From NCBI GenBank assembly GCA_030849065.1, contig JASAON010001454.1, positions 1 to 32,191 of the forward strand: 32,191 nt of DNA, read 5' to 3'. The position numbers and the translations under genes were made by a program. The notes under the pieces were generated by a model. The model made no database searches, had not been told where the DNA came from, and saw nothing but the letters and a program-made list of their open reading frames with translations. Origin of the DNA: Jaenimonas drosophilae. Its lineage: Eukaryota; Euglenozoa; Kinetoplastea; Trypanosomatida; Trypanosomatidae. Below are positions 1 to 6,854 of the stretch, piece by piece (the stretch's first letter is position 1; each line of letters opens with the position of its first letter).

Positions 1-339
1 TTTCGCGGCTCGTTGACGCGCATGGGTGGATGCGCAGTGACGTGCTGGTTCTACGTGCTTCTTCTGAACATTATCCGGCAGCTGTACGTCCTTGTGAAGA
101 AGAACCCGAATGACGAGCAGAAGAAGCAGGGCATGGTGAACCTGCTGAAGCTTGGCTGCTTCTTCATCTTTTCCATGACGTGCATTGCGCCAACTGGCCC
201 ACAGCTTCTGGAGAACGCCTCTGGTGCGCTCGCCCCCGCCCACAAGGTTCTTCAGATCATTGCCCCCAAGCACCTGCCAATGTGCGACAGCCTGCGCGGC
301 CTTCTGGGCTTTGTTGCGTCCATGTGCGACTTTTATTGA
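1..339 (+). CDS. Pex11/GIM5-like peroxisomal (glycosomal) membrane protein, 3' part only
   Basis: This is the C-terminal 112 residues of a gene that runs off the left edge; the frame is open from base 1 to the stop at 339. The visible part has a hydrophobic helix (CWFYVLLLNIIRQLYVLV), a short charged linker (KKNPNDEQKKQG), a second hydrophobic helix, and a C-terminal segment with LRGLLGFVAS. This helix-linker-helix-hydrophobic tail layout matches the C-terminus of Pex11 family proteins, whose tails typically contain a GLxGxxSS-like segment, and the next gene downstream is a GIM5-like member of the same family. Pex11-type proteins shape and divide peroxisomes, which in trypanosomatids are glycosomes. 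The family call is inferred from pattern and neighbourhood; the N-terminal amphipathic region that would prove it is outside the window. Confidence 0.55.
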   Translation, partial: FRGSLTRMGGCAVTCWFYVLLLNIIRQLYVLVKKNPNDEQKKQGMVNLLKLGCFFIFSMTCIAPTGPQLLENASGALAPAHKVLQIIAPKHLPMCDSLRGLLGFVASMCDFY

Positions 340-937
340 GTTCGCCGGTGCTCTGCCTGTACTCAAGCCTTTGGCCAGACATTGCTGGCGGGGCGAGTGA
401 TGTCGAGGTTCACATGCCGCACCTACATGGATCCCTTCGAGGGGTAAGGCCGCAGTCAGTGCGTGTTGACACGGCGACCCCGCTCAAGAGTGGGCCACTT
501 GTCGCAACCCGTGACAACTATAGAAAGTTGCCACCTCAGATCCATGTGAGACACGGAGTACGAAACGTCGTACGTGTTTGGCGTCTTCGTGGCTGTGATA
601 TGTCAACAGGCCTGTGGGAAGAGCTCATTTTCTCATCAAAAGATTTGCCATAACAGTCCATCTTCCACGTGGATCTTCCTCTCCCTTCATGATCTGCGTA
701 CTTCTCGCACCGCAAATCCACTCGAGCGATGTGGCGTACAGCGAGTGGTGCGAGGGCTCGTTACTTGTGCCTTTATTTTTGGATTTCATCCCTCTGAAAA
801 CGAATTCCGTGAAAAGATCGATCGTTTAGTGCTCTGCACCCTCGGTCAGCTTGTGTGAATCTGCCCAGCGGAGGGTGAGTGGTTGATGCCATGCCGGAGC
901 GGAACACATCCTCGTGATTAAATTCTCAAGACAATTC
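340..937. other. Intergenic: 3' UTR and spacer
   Basis: No reading frame here looks coding. The stretch should hold the 3' UTR of the first gene. A 7-bp inverted repeat (718-724 with 742-748) is short enough to be chance. No tRNA or other RNA gene was recognised. Confidence 0.6.
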
Positions 938-981
938 ACTTCTTCCCCCCTCCATTCTCATTTCTGTGGTGGATGATGTAG
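938..981 (+). promoter_or_regulatory. Predicted trans-splice acceptor of the GIM5-like gene
   Basis: A C/T-rich tract (about 938-966) is followed by the first AG at 980-981. This would give a 5' UTR of about 50 nt before the ATG at 1032. The site is inferred from the general trypanosomatid rule (polypyrimidine tract, then first AG). Confidence 0.55.
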
Positions 982-1031
982 TCACTCACAAAGTTATCGA
1001 CCACCTATCCACAACCTAAATCAAAAAAATT

Positions 1032-1796
1032 ATGCCCTGCGATTGCGAAATCACAAAGAAGGTTAATGCCTTCAATAACTACGTCGGATCGGTAGCGGAC
1101 CGCGACCGCGTTACTGGCGTCGTGCAATTCACGTGCATGGCTCTCTCCGCTCCAGCTGCCGCTGCTGGATGCACGAAGTTGTCCTCCGACCTAAAGACCA
1201 TTCTGAACCTGGCCGCCCAGTACCGCACCATTACCCGCCTGTCCCAGTGGATGGTCGTGGGCCCTATTCTGTCTCCAGCGGGCCTGAAGGAGAATCTGAT
1301 CACCTCGAAGAACCGCTTGTCCGGCATCTGCAAGGTTATCAGCAGCGCCTTCTTCTCCGTGTTCCTGTTCTCTGAGGAGTACTATCTCCTCTCCAAGTAC
1401 AAGGTTACTGACGCCGCCCTTGGTAAGAAGCTCAACCGCATCCGCTTCGTTTTCCTCTTCTGGTCCAATGTAGCCCGCATGATTATGCGCTACAGCGACT
1501 ACAAGGCAAGCACCTACAACGAGAGCAAGGACGGCGCCAACAGTGCCGCTGCCAAGGAGCACCGCAAGAAGTACCTGTACGTGTATGAGGGCGTTCTGAT
1601 GCTGATGTTTGCCTACACGCTCTTGAAGAACGCTCTGCCATGCGGACCCAAGGTTCTTGGAGCAGCACTGCGCAGCGGTGACATCGCCGATATCATTGCC
1701 GGCTTCGCTCCCGTTACTCACATCGTCCCCAGCACTCCTCAGGGTATTCTTGGCGTCATCTCACTGGTACCGTCCTTCATGATTAGCGTTTTGTAA
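1032..1796 (+). CDS. GIM5: Glycosomal integral membrane protein, GIM5-like (Pex11 family)
   Basis: A 254-residue protein with the characteristic N-terminal segment of trypanosome GIM5 proteins: VADRDRVTGVVQF, then a small-residue region, and AAQYRTITRLSQWM. Hydrophobic stretches lie near residues 100-115, 135-150, 178-197 and at the C-terminus (about 237-253). GIM5A/GIM5B are abundant glycosomal membrane proteins in Trypanosoma brucei, distantly related to Pex11 and linked to glycosome number and integrity. Length is close to that family. The start at 1032 is the first ATG after the predicted splice acceptor. The partial gene upstream has a similar C-terminal layout, so this may be a small array of related membrane proteins, as the paired GIM5 genes are in T. 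brucei. The family call is confident; which paralogue it is cannot be told. Confidence 0.85.
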   Translation: MPCDCEITKKVNAFNNYVGSVADRDRVTGVVQFTCMALSAPAAAAGCTKLSSDLKTILNLAAQYRTITRLSQWMVVGPILSPAGLKENLITSKNRLSGICKVISSAFFSVFLFSEEYYLLSKYKVTDAALGKKLNRIRFVFLFWSNVARMIMRYSDYKASTYNESKDGANSAAAKEHRKKYLYVYEGVLMLMFAYTLLKNALPCGPKVLGAALRSGDIADIIAGFAPVTHIVPSTPQGILGVISLVPSFMISVL

Positions 1797-2458
1797 CGAA
1801 TCCATTCTTTACTGTTTTCGTAATTTATTTGTTTCGGGCTTGTGCTCTCTTTGATGTGTGCGCGTGTGTATCGGCTACCTTGCGTTTCTCATCTACTCCA
1901 TGCATGAGAGATGTCGTGCCTCACCTTCGACACACGCGGAAGAGCACAAACAAGTGAAGGTCCACCACAATCCTGAATGATCCACAAACGCGCGTGTCCT
2001 TGCTTTGTTGTTTGACGTGGTTTTTGCTGAATTTTTGCCCGCCGCGCGAGTTCTACGCCTGCCGATGATAAGAAGGAGAGGGGCCTCCCATGTTGATGCA
2101 TGAGTGAGGGGCTTTCAACGTGATGCGAGGTTGCTGGACACGAGGTGCCACTGCCGTTCATTGTTTATGGCCCTACGACGAGAGGAACGAACAAACACGA
2201 AATCTCATAGGTGTAGATAGAGTGCTGTCGAGAACCTCAACTGTGATGATCGCTCTGGGTTGTTACTCCCGAGTTGCAGGTTGGCTGTGAACGTGCTTCC
2301 TGTCTCGGCCTAAGAAGGGGATGCCTGCCCATATCTATGTCACACTGCTACTCATCTTTCTACCAACACTGTATGTGGCGATGCACACCTACAGCAAGTA
2401 CTCACCTGTTCCGCCCTCTTTATTTTTCACACAAAGAACGTTGAGACAACATCGAAGA
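1797..2458. other. Intergenic: 3' UTR and spacer
   Basis: About 660 bases with no supported reading frame on either strand. A T-rich stretch lies just after the GIM5-like stop (about 1805-1835). Another pyrimidine stretch (2411-2429) with AG at 2435-2436 is an alternative splice acceptor for the galactokinase. No RNA gene was recognised. Confidence 0.6.
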
Positions 2459-2496
2459 ATCTACTTCTATTTCTACTAGTACTCTCCGTCGTTCAG
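2459..2496 (+). promoter_or_regulatory. Predicted trans-splice acceptor of galactokinase
   Basis: A pyrimidine-rich run has AG dinucleotides at 2479-2480 and 2495-2496, giving a 5' UTR of 35-51 nt before the ATG at 2532. The AG at 2435-2436 is a possible alternative. Confidence 0.5.
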
Positions 2497-2531
2497 GCGT
2501 AATTTCCCATCACAGTCCTATCAACATCTCA

Positions 2532-3932
2532 ATGCCCGTATCGTACCCTGACTCTCGTATCAGGTCGACGCTCGACCTCATGCAGCCAATCTTCATGGAA
2601 CAATTTGGGGCCCAGGAAGGAGAAGTGGAGTGGTTGCTCTTCACCTTTGCCCCTGGACGAGTTAACTTCTACGGTGAGCATGTGGACTACATGGGCGGCC
2701 GCGTTACCCCTGCTGCCGTACGAGAGGGATGCCATATTCTCGTGGGCAGGGTTGCCAAACACACTGCGGATAACAAGCTACGCTTTGCTACCACAGAAAA
2801 GCAGTCCTTTGAGCTGGACTCCACGACGGAGGGAGATCACAACAAGAATTGGACCACATTTGTGCGTGGTGCGACCTGCATCACCTTGGATCATTTGAAG
2901 GCCAAGCTTGGAGACCCTGCCTTCCGTGGTGTGTGTGTCCTGTCACATGGCACCCTCCCCATGGGTGCAGGGATGAGTGCCTCGGCTTCCTTCGACGTGG
3001 CGCTCCTCAACGCCCTCTTTACCGTGGGTACAAGCGCATACAAGAAGTACCCGTACCGCCCCAACTCGAACACCTATCCGGAGCTGCCCAAGGGCAGCCG
3101 AGACGAACTCATTTCTCTGACAAAGTTGGCCCAATCCATTGAAACCACCTACTGCGGAGTGAATGTGGGCATCATGGACCAATTCGCGAGCGTGCATGCC
3201 ACCCACGGTGCGTTCATGGCACTGGACTGCAGCTCTCTTCTTTTTGAAAACTGCCAAGTGGGCAACATCACTGGAGATGATGGTTGCTTTTTGCTGGTGA
3301 ACTCCATGGTGAAGCATGAACTTACTGCTGATGACAATGGAAGCAGTTACAATGCTATCCGAAGTGATGCGGAAGGGGCGGAGAAGGTGATCAGCCAAGT
3401 TAAGCTGAACGGCCAGCCCTTTCGCTTCTGTGACTTGGCCAACGACCCGAAGCGTTTCACCAACGAGGATCCGATTGAGTTTGTGAAGTCCTGCAAGTCA
3501 TCCATGACTCAGACGCAGTACGATCGTGGACTATACAACATTGAGGAGCAGCTCCGAACCAAGGAGTACATCTCACTGACCAGCCCTGACTGCTCCCTTA
3601 CCGCGACCGAGAGGTATAAGCGAGCTGGGGAGCTCCTCAATGCCAACCACGCCGGGCTGCGCGATCTCGTTCGTATTTCCACCCCTGAGCTGAACTTCAT
3701 CCATGACACAATTAATACCGACCCAGGCGTATCTGGAGGCCGATTGATGGGTGGAGGCTTCGGAGGATGTGTGATTCTATTGCTCAAGAAGGATGCAGTT
3801 AACCGGGTGATGCACACCGTGCAGGAATCCTTCCAAGCAAAGTTTGGCATGAAGCCAGCAATCTATCCAGTCGAGCTGTGTGACGGGGCGTTCATCGCCT
3901 CGCTGTGGGAAGGTGAGCGTGCAAAGCTGTAA
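2532..3932 (+). CDS. GALK: Galactokinase (GHMP kinase) with C-terminal glycosomal PTS1 signal
   Basis: Phosphorylates galactose at C1 with ATP, the first step of the Leloir/salvage route to UDP-galactose. All three GHMP kinase motifs are present: GRVNFYGEHVDYMGG near residues 42-56, including the substrate-binding signature; the ATP-binding loop LPMGAGMSASAS near 141-152; and MGGGFGGC near 406-413. The expected catalytic pair is there: Arg43 in motif 1 and Asp216 in GIMDQFAS. The protein (466 residues) is longer than bacterial or human galactokinase (about 380-390), with extra length spread through the middle. It ends in AKL, a canonical type 1 peroxisomal targeting signal, so it should be imported into glycosomes, where trypanosomatids keep other sugar kinases. 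Upstream genes encode glycosomal membrane proteins. The start is the first ATG after the splice acceptor. Confidence 0.95.
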   Translation: MPVSYPDSRIRSTLDLMQPIFMEQFGAQEGEVEWLLFTFAPGRVNFYGEHVDYMGGRVTPAAVREGCHILVGRVAKHTADNKLRFATTEKQSFELDSTTEGDHNKNWTTFVRGATCITLDHLKAKLGDPAFRGVCVLSHGTLPMGAGMSASASFDVALLNALFTVGTSAYKKYPYRPNSNTYPELPKGSRDELISLTKLAQSIETTYCGVNVGIMDQFASVHATHGAFMALDCSSLLFENCQVGNITGDDGCFLLVNSMVKHELTADDNGSSYNAIRSDAEGAEKVISQVKLNGQPFRFCDLANDPKRFTNEDPIEFVKSCKSSMTQTQYDRGLYNIEEQLRTKEYISLTSPDCSLTATERYKRAGELLNANHAGLRDLVRISTPELNFIHDTINTDPGVSGGRLMGGGFGGCVILLLKKDAVNRVMHTVQESFQAKFGMKPAIYPVELCDGAFIASLWEGERAKL

Positions 3933-4140
3933 TACGTGGCGCGCTGACTTATCATCACACATACCCCTACCTGTTTCATGCAGTGAAAACGAGTGGCGGG
4001 ACAGTATTGTTGTGACCTGCGTGTGAACGCTTTGATGCTGTTGGGTCTTCCTTCCTCGCACACCCCCTATCTTTTCTCCTATCGAACTTCTTGGTGCGTG
4101 CCTGTGTGAGATGACAGCGGCCGGTGATGTAGTCCGCTGA
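3933..4140. other. Intergenic: galactokinase 3' UTR
   Basis: Non-coding. Together with the following small ORF it forms a 764-base gap between galactokinase and the twin-CX9C gene. No RNA gene was recognised. Confidence 0.5.
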
Positions 4141-4170
4141 CACCTCCTTCCGCACATTTTATCGTTTCAG
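4141..4170 (+). promoter_or_regulatory. Possible trans-splice acceptor directly abutting an ATG
   Basis: A pyrimidine-rich run ends in TTTCAG at 4165-4170, and the very next bases (4171-4173) are an ATG opening a 78-residue frame. If used, the spliced leader would be joined directly to the start codon. Confidence 0.35.
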
Positions 4171-4407
4171 ATGACATCCAACCAAACCAACCAATCAAAA
4201 CGCGTTTTCTTCACCAACCTTGGTATATCCATGGATGACGTTGTATGGGTTATCATCTATGAATGCTACCCAAGCGACGGCGTCACACCTTTTCTGGCTT
4301 TAGCGGTGGGCTTCTGGCGTGGAGAAGCCAAGCGAGCACTTTCCCTCTTCCCTCACAAGACAAATGAGCAATACTGTTCTGCCTGCTTGGATGCATGTGC
4401 TCCATGA
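4171..4407 (+). CDS. Possible small protein, 78 residues, unrecognised
   Basis: An ATG-initiated frame lies in the gap between galactokinase and the NDUFB7-like gene. It begins immediately after a good polypyrimidine-AG, which is the main reason to list it. The product has an N-terminal Asn/Thr/Gln-rich stretch, a moderately hydrophobic centre (VVWVIIYECY and TPFLALAVGFW) and a C-terminal part with three cysteines (CSACLDAC). No family was recognised. It could equally be a chance frame in the 5' flank of the next gene, with the AG serving as a distal acceptor for that gene. Confidence 0.3.
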   Translation: MTSNQTNQSKRVFFTNLGISMDDVVWVIIYECYPSDGVTPFLALAVGFWRGEAKRALSLFPHKTNEQYCSACLDACAP

Positions 4408-4696
4408 AGCAACCACATTCATTCTTTACTATTACTATGACTATTCTCTCTGCTGTATTTGGTGTACGCAAGGAACAACACCGGGCTGTCTTCCTCTTCT
4501 CCTACGCTCCGCGGTGAACAGTTTTGGGTGCCCATCCTAATTGTTTTCCACGTGTTGAGCCAGTGAAGAGAACAACCCGTGCCATTCATCCTGTAGTCAA
4601 GTCCTTTTGTCGTAGTACATCTCTCGGTTTGTGAGCAATTCACACCCGTGTCGTAGTAGCTCTCCTCACCAACACTGAACTGGTCATTGTAGAGAG

Positions 4697-5365
4697 ATGA
4701 CTGAGTACTTGAACGATAGGGCAGCTGGAGTTAGCTCTCCGCCTGTGAACTTGGGTCCCTATGACAACCCACTTTTGTGGAACAAGTTGGACCCCTTTGG
4801 TGCAGACCGTGGCCACCAGCGCCGGCCTTTGTCGGTGTCCCGTGATTTTATGGAGCTCCAGCAGGTTCCGATAGTCTTCCGTGATCAGTGTGTTCACCGG
4901 TGGGTGCCCTTTCAGCGCTGCCTACGCAACCTCAAACCCGTGACGTGGGGTACGGTGAACTGCCACGAGTTCGAGGAGGCGTGGCTGATCTGCCGCTCCT
5001 ATGAATCCTACCGCATGCAGCTCCTCAAGGGCAAGTTCATGGAGATGACAAAGGATTATACGGCAGAGGACAAGAAGTTCTTCCCCAGCATCCTCTACAC
5101 AGGTCTTCCGTACCACCTCCCGACCTTTTACTGGTCGATGGCCGCCTCTCAACGACTTAGTAACTGGGATGAACGAGATCCAGCTAACCCGCTGATGTGG
5201 AAGCAGCCCAATCGCTCGCTGATGCGCTCGGAGTTCTCCCCCACCAACTGGGAGAAGGGCACCATGACCAGTGCCTACGGTCACAAGCTTATTCCCGATG
5301 AAATTGTGCACGATATGGTGCCTGGGTTCCCTCTCCCTGAAGATAAGCGTCCAGTCGCGGCCTAG
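4697..5365 (+). CDS. NDUFB7: Twin-CX9C protein, probable complex I subunit NDUFB7/B18-like
   Basis: A 222-residue soluble protein with two CX9C motifs: Cys65-Cys75 (CVHRWVPFQRC) and Cys89-Cys99 (CHEFEEAWLIC). This CHCH (coiled-coil-helix-coiled-coil-helix) arrangement is typical of intermembrane-space proteins oxidised by the Mia40/Erv1 relay. Following the second pair, RSYESYRMQLLKGKFMEM resembles the stretch after the cysteines in NDUFB7/B18, a peripheral subunit of mitochondrial NADH:ubiquinone oxidoreductase. The protein is longer than animal NDUFB7 (about 137 residues), with added proline/tryptophan-rich sequence on both sides. There is no obvious presequence, as usual for CX9C proteins. 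The start is the first ATG, close behind an AG at 4691-4692. Another twin-CX9C family is the main alternative. Confidence 0.65.
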   Translation: MTEYLNDRAAGVSSPPVNLGPYDNPLLWNKLDPFGADRGHQRRPLSVSRDFMELQQVPIVFRDQCVHRWVPFQRCLRNLKPVTWGTVNCHEFEEAWLICRSYESYRMQLLKGKFMEMTKDYTAEDKKFFPSILYTGLPYHLPTFYWSMAASQRLSNWDERDPANPLMWKQPNRSLMRSEFSPTNWEKGTMTSAYGHKLIPDEIVHDMVPGFPLPEDKRPVAA

Positions 5366-5580
5366 GGTAGGTAGTGTAGTGTGGTATAGTCATGACATTG
5401 TTTCCAACGCATTGAGCAATTGTGTGTGGAATGTCGAAGTAGCACGTTGTGTTGTGATCCTCGCGGTGGGCAGTGCTTGTTTTGGCACACTTGACGCGCG
5501 GTAGCGAGTTACTCTCTTCCATTGTGGTTCTACTGTAGTGAAACTTGCACCTGCAGTGATGACATCCGACGGGCTCAATC
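5366..5580. other. Intergenic: 3' UTR of the twin-CX9C gene
   Basis: Non-coding spacer; I see nothing in it beyond UTR-like sequence. The whole gap to the next ATG is 317 bases. Confidence 0.5.
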
Positions 5581-5625
5581 GCTTTCTTTCTTCTCCTTTG
5601 CGCGTCCTTTCTGTACTGAACGAAG
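5581..5625 (+). promoter_or_regulatory. Predicted trans-splice acceptor of the TMEM115-like gene
   Basis: A strong C/T tract (5581-5612) is followed by the first AG at 5624-5625, leaving a 5' UTR of about 57 nt before the ATG at 5683. Confidence 0.6.
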
Positions 5626-5682
5626 CCTGCGAAACTACACGATAGTTACCAAACACAGAGCAACGTAGGTTACCACTCTCAA

Positions 5683-6558
5683 ATGATCTGCGAGGTCCTA
5701 GCCGTCATTGTTGCCTTGGGCTATCTCCTGCTTGGTGATAGCACCTGCAGGGTTGTTTCGTTGAGTGCTGGGAGTGGTGCGTGGTCCATTGTGCGCCTGG
5801 TCATCTTCCCCTTCTTTGAACCCAATCCATTGATGGCGGTGATTGCCATTGGCGTGCTGTTGGCGTTTGGACGTCCACTTGAGCGGGTCATGACTGGGAG
5901 GATCACGATGGCCCAGCTGCTACCAACCACATGTGTTGTTACTGGTCTTATTCTTTTGGTTTGGTGTTTCCTCTTTCATGGAGGAGGTGCAGAGGGGGTT
6001 CCCTCAACACAGTACCTGGGTCCCGTGCCTTTGATCATGGCCGTGCTGGTGGCACGGTGCCGCTTCGACAGCCAATCACGATCATCTCTCGCCAATGATC
6101 ACCTTGTCTCGTTAGCCGTGCTGGCTGCTTTAATCTTGGATGTTGTGAACCATGTGGCGGGAGCTACCCTTCTGCGCTGCACCGAAGCTCCGGTTGGGAG
6201 CGTGTTTCTTACCGCTGGTATTAGTATGTGGGTGGCATGGGCAGGGATTCGGCTGTCGCAACGTGAGGATGATGAATCGTTTCCGTTTGTGGATTTGCTG
6301 CCTCGAGAGTTGATGCGGCTGATACCACCAATGGATCGAATGAAGAAAGCACGGCAAACGGCTCGTCGCTCGCGTCAGTTTGGAGGGAACCTGCCGTCTC
6401 CCGCCTTCGCCGCGACGAACAGCAATGCTCCCGCGCTTCCATTGGAGGAATCTTCAGCTGACGATGCTGCACGTCGTAGCGCCATAGCCTTGAAGGCACT
6501 AGAGCAGGTGATTAAGCGTCAGCAGCAGCCTACTAGTGAAGGAACGACGGATGTGTAG
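5683..6558 (+). CDS. TMEM115/DUF1751-family rhomboid-like membrane protein
   Basis: A 291-residue polytopic protein. Several hydrophobic segments fill the first 200 residues, followed by a polar C-terminal tail. Family hallmarks can be seen: FFEPNPLMAVIAIG followed by GRPLERVMTG (the membrane helix and loop 'G-x-LE-x-x-x-G' of rhomboid-like folds); a conserved segment after the last helix (DDESFPFVDLLPRE) resembling the SxxFxFxxFFPE element of TMEM115; and the tail motif DAARRSAIALKALEQVIKR, which closely resembles the DAERRRxLALKAL element of that family. TMEM115 is a Golgi protein with a rhomboid fold but no catalytic serine/histidine, linked to retrograde traffic. I see no GxSG/H pair here, so it is likely a non-protease. 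The Golgi location is inferred from the family. Confidence 0.75.
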   Translation: MICEVLAVIVALGYLLLGDSTCRVVSLSAGSGAWSIVRLVIFPFFEPNPLMAVIAIGVLLAFGRPLERVMTGRITMAQLLPTTCVVTGLILLVWCFLFHGGGAEGVPSTQYLGPVPLIMAVLVARCRFDSQSRSSLANDHLVSLAVLAALILDVVNHVAGATLLRCTEAPVGSVFLTAGISMWVAWAGIRLSQREDDESFPFVDLLPRELMRLIPPMDRMKKARQTARRSRQFGGNLPSPAFAATNSNAPALPLEESSADDAARRSAIALKALEQVIKRQQQPTSEGTTDV

Positions 6559-6618
6559 TGTTATACCATTGCGCAGCAGCACATCCAGTTACTGCTTCGA
6601 ATGTGTCATCCACTGTTC

Positions 6619-6656
6619 CGAGCACGCCTTCAGCGTGGAAGGTGTAAGTGTGCTCG
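6619..6656. other. Bulged stem-loop in the 3' UTR of the TMEM115-like gene
   Basis: A 7-bp outer stem (CGAGCAC 6619-6625 with GTGCTCG 6650-6656) continues into a 5-bp inner stem (CCTTC 6627-6631 with GAAGG 6638-6642). The loop is 6 nt and the right side carries a 6-nt bulge. It lies about 60 bases after the stop codon. It could be a UTR regulatory element or chance. Confidence 0.35.
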
Positions 6657-6720
6657 TTCGTTGTCTGTGCCTACTCTGGTACTCGCTCCCCTCTCATTTG
6701 CGCAGCTAGGGTATAGGTAG

Positions 6721-6753
6721 CCTACATACTACTTCCCTCACCTCTTCACTAAG
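6721..6753 (+). promoter_or_regulatory. Predicted trans-splice acceptor of the zinc-ribbon gene
   Basis: A pyrimidine-rich stretch (ACTTCCCTCACCTCTTCACT, 6730-6749) is followed by AG at 6752-6753, about 100 nt before the ATG at 6855. Confidence 0.5.
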
Positions 6754-6854
6754 CCGCGCACAAACGCTGACAACCCTCATGCGAAGAGCCACAAAGACAC
6801 ACACTTGTGCTTTATTGATCAACTTCCCAGCTTGATCGTGCAGAGAAGTTGCAC

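Noticed and set aside
718..748. 7-bp inverted repeat in the first intergenic region
   Set aside because: A 7-bp stem with a 17-nt spacer is expected several times by chance in a window this long.
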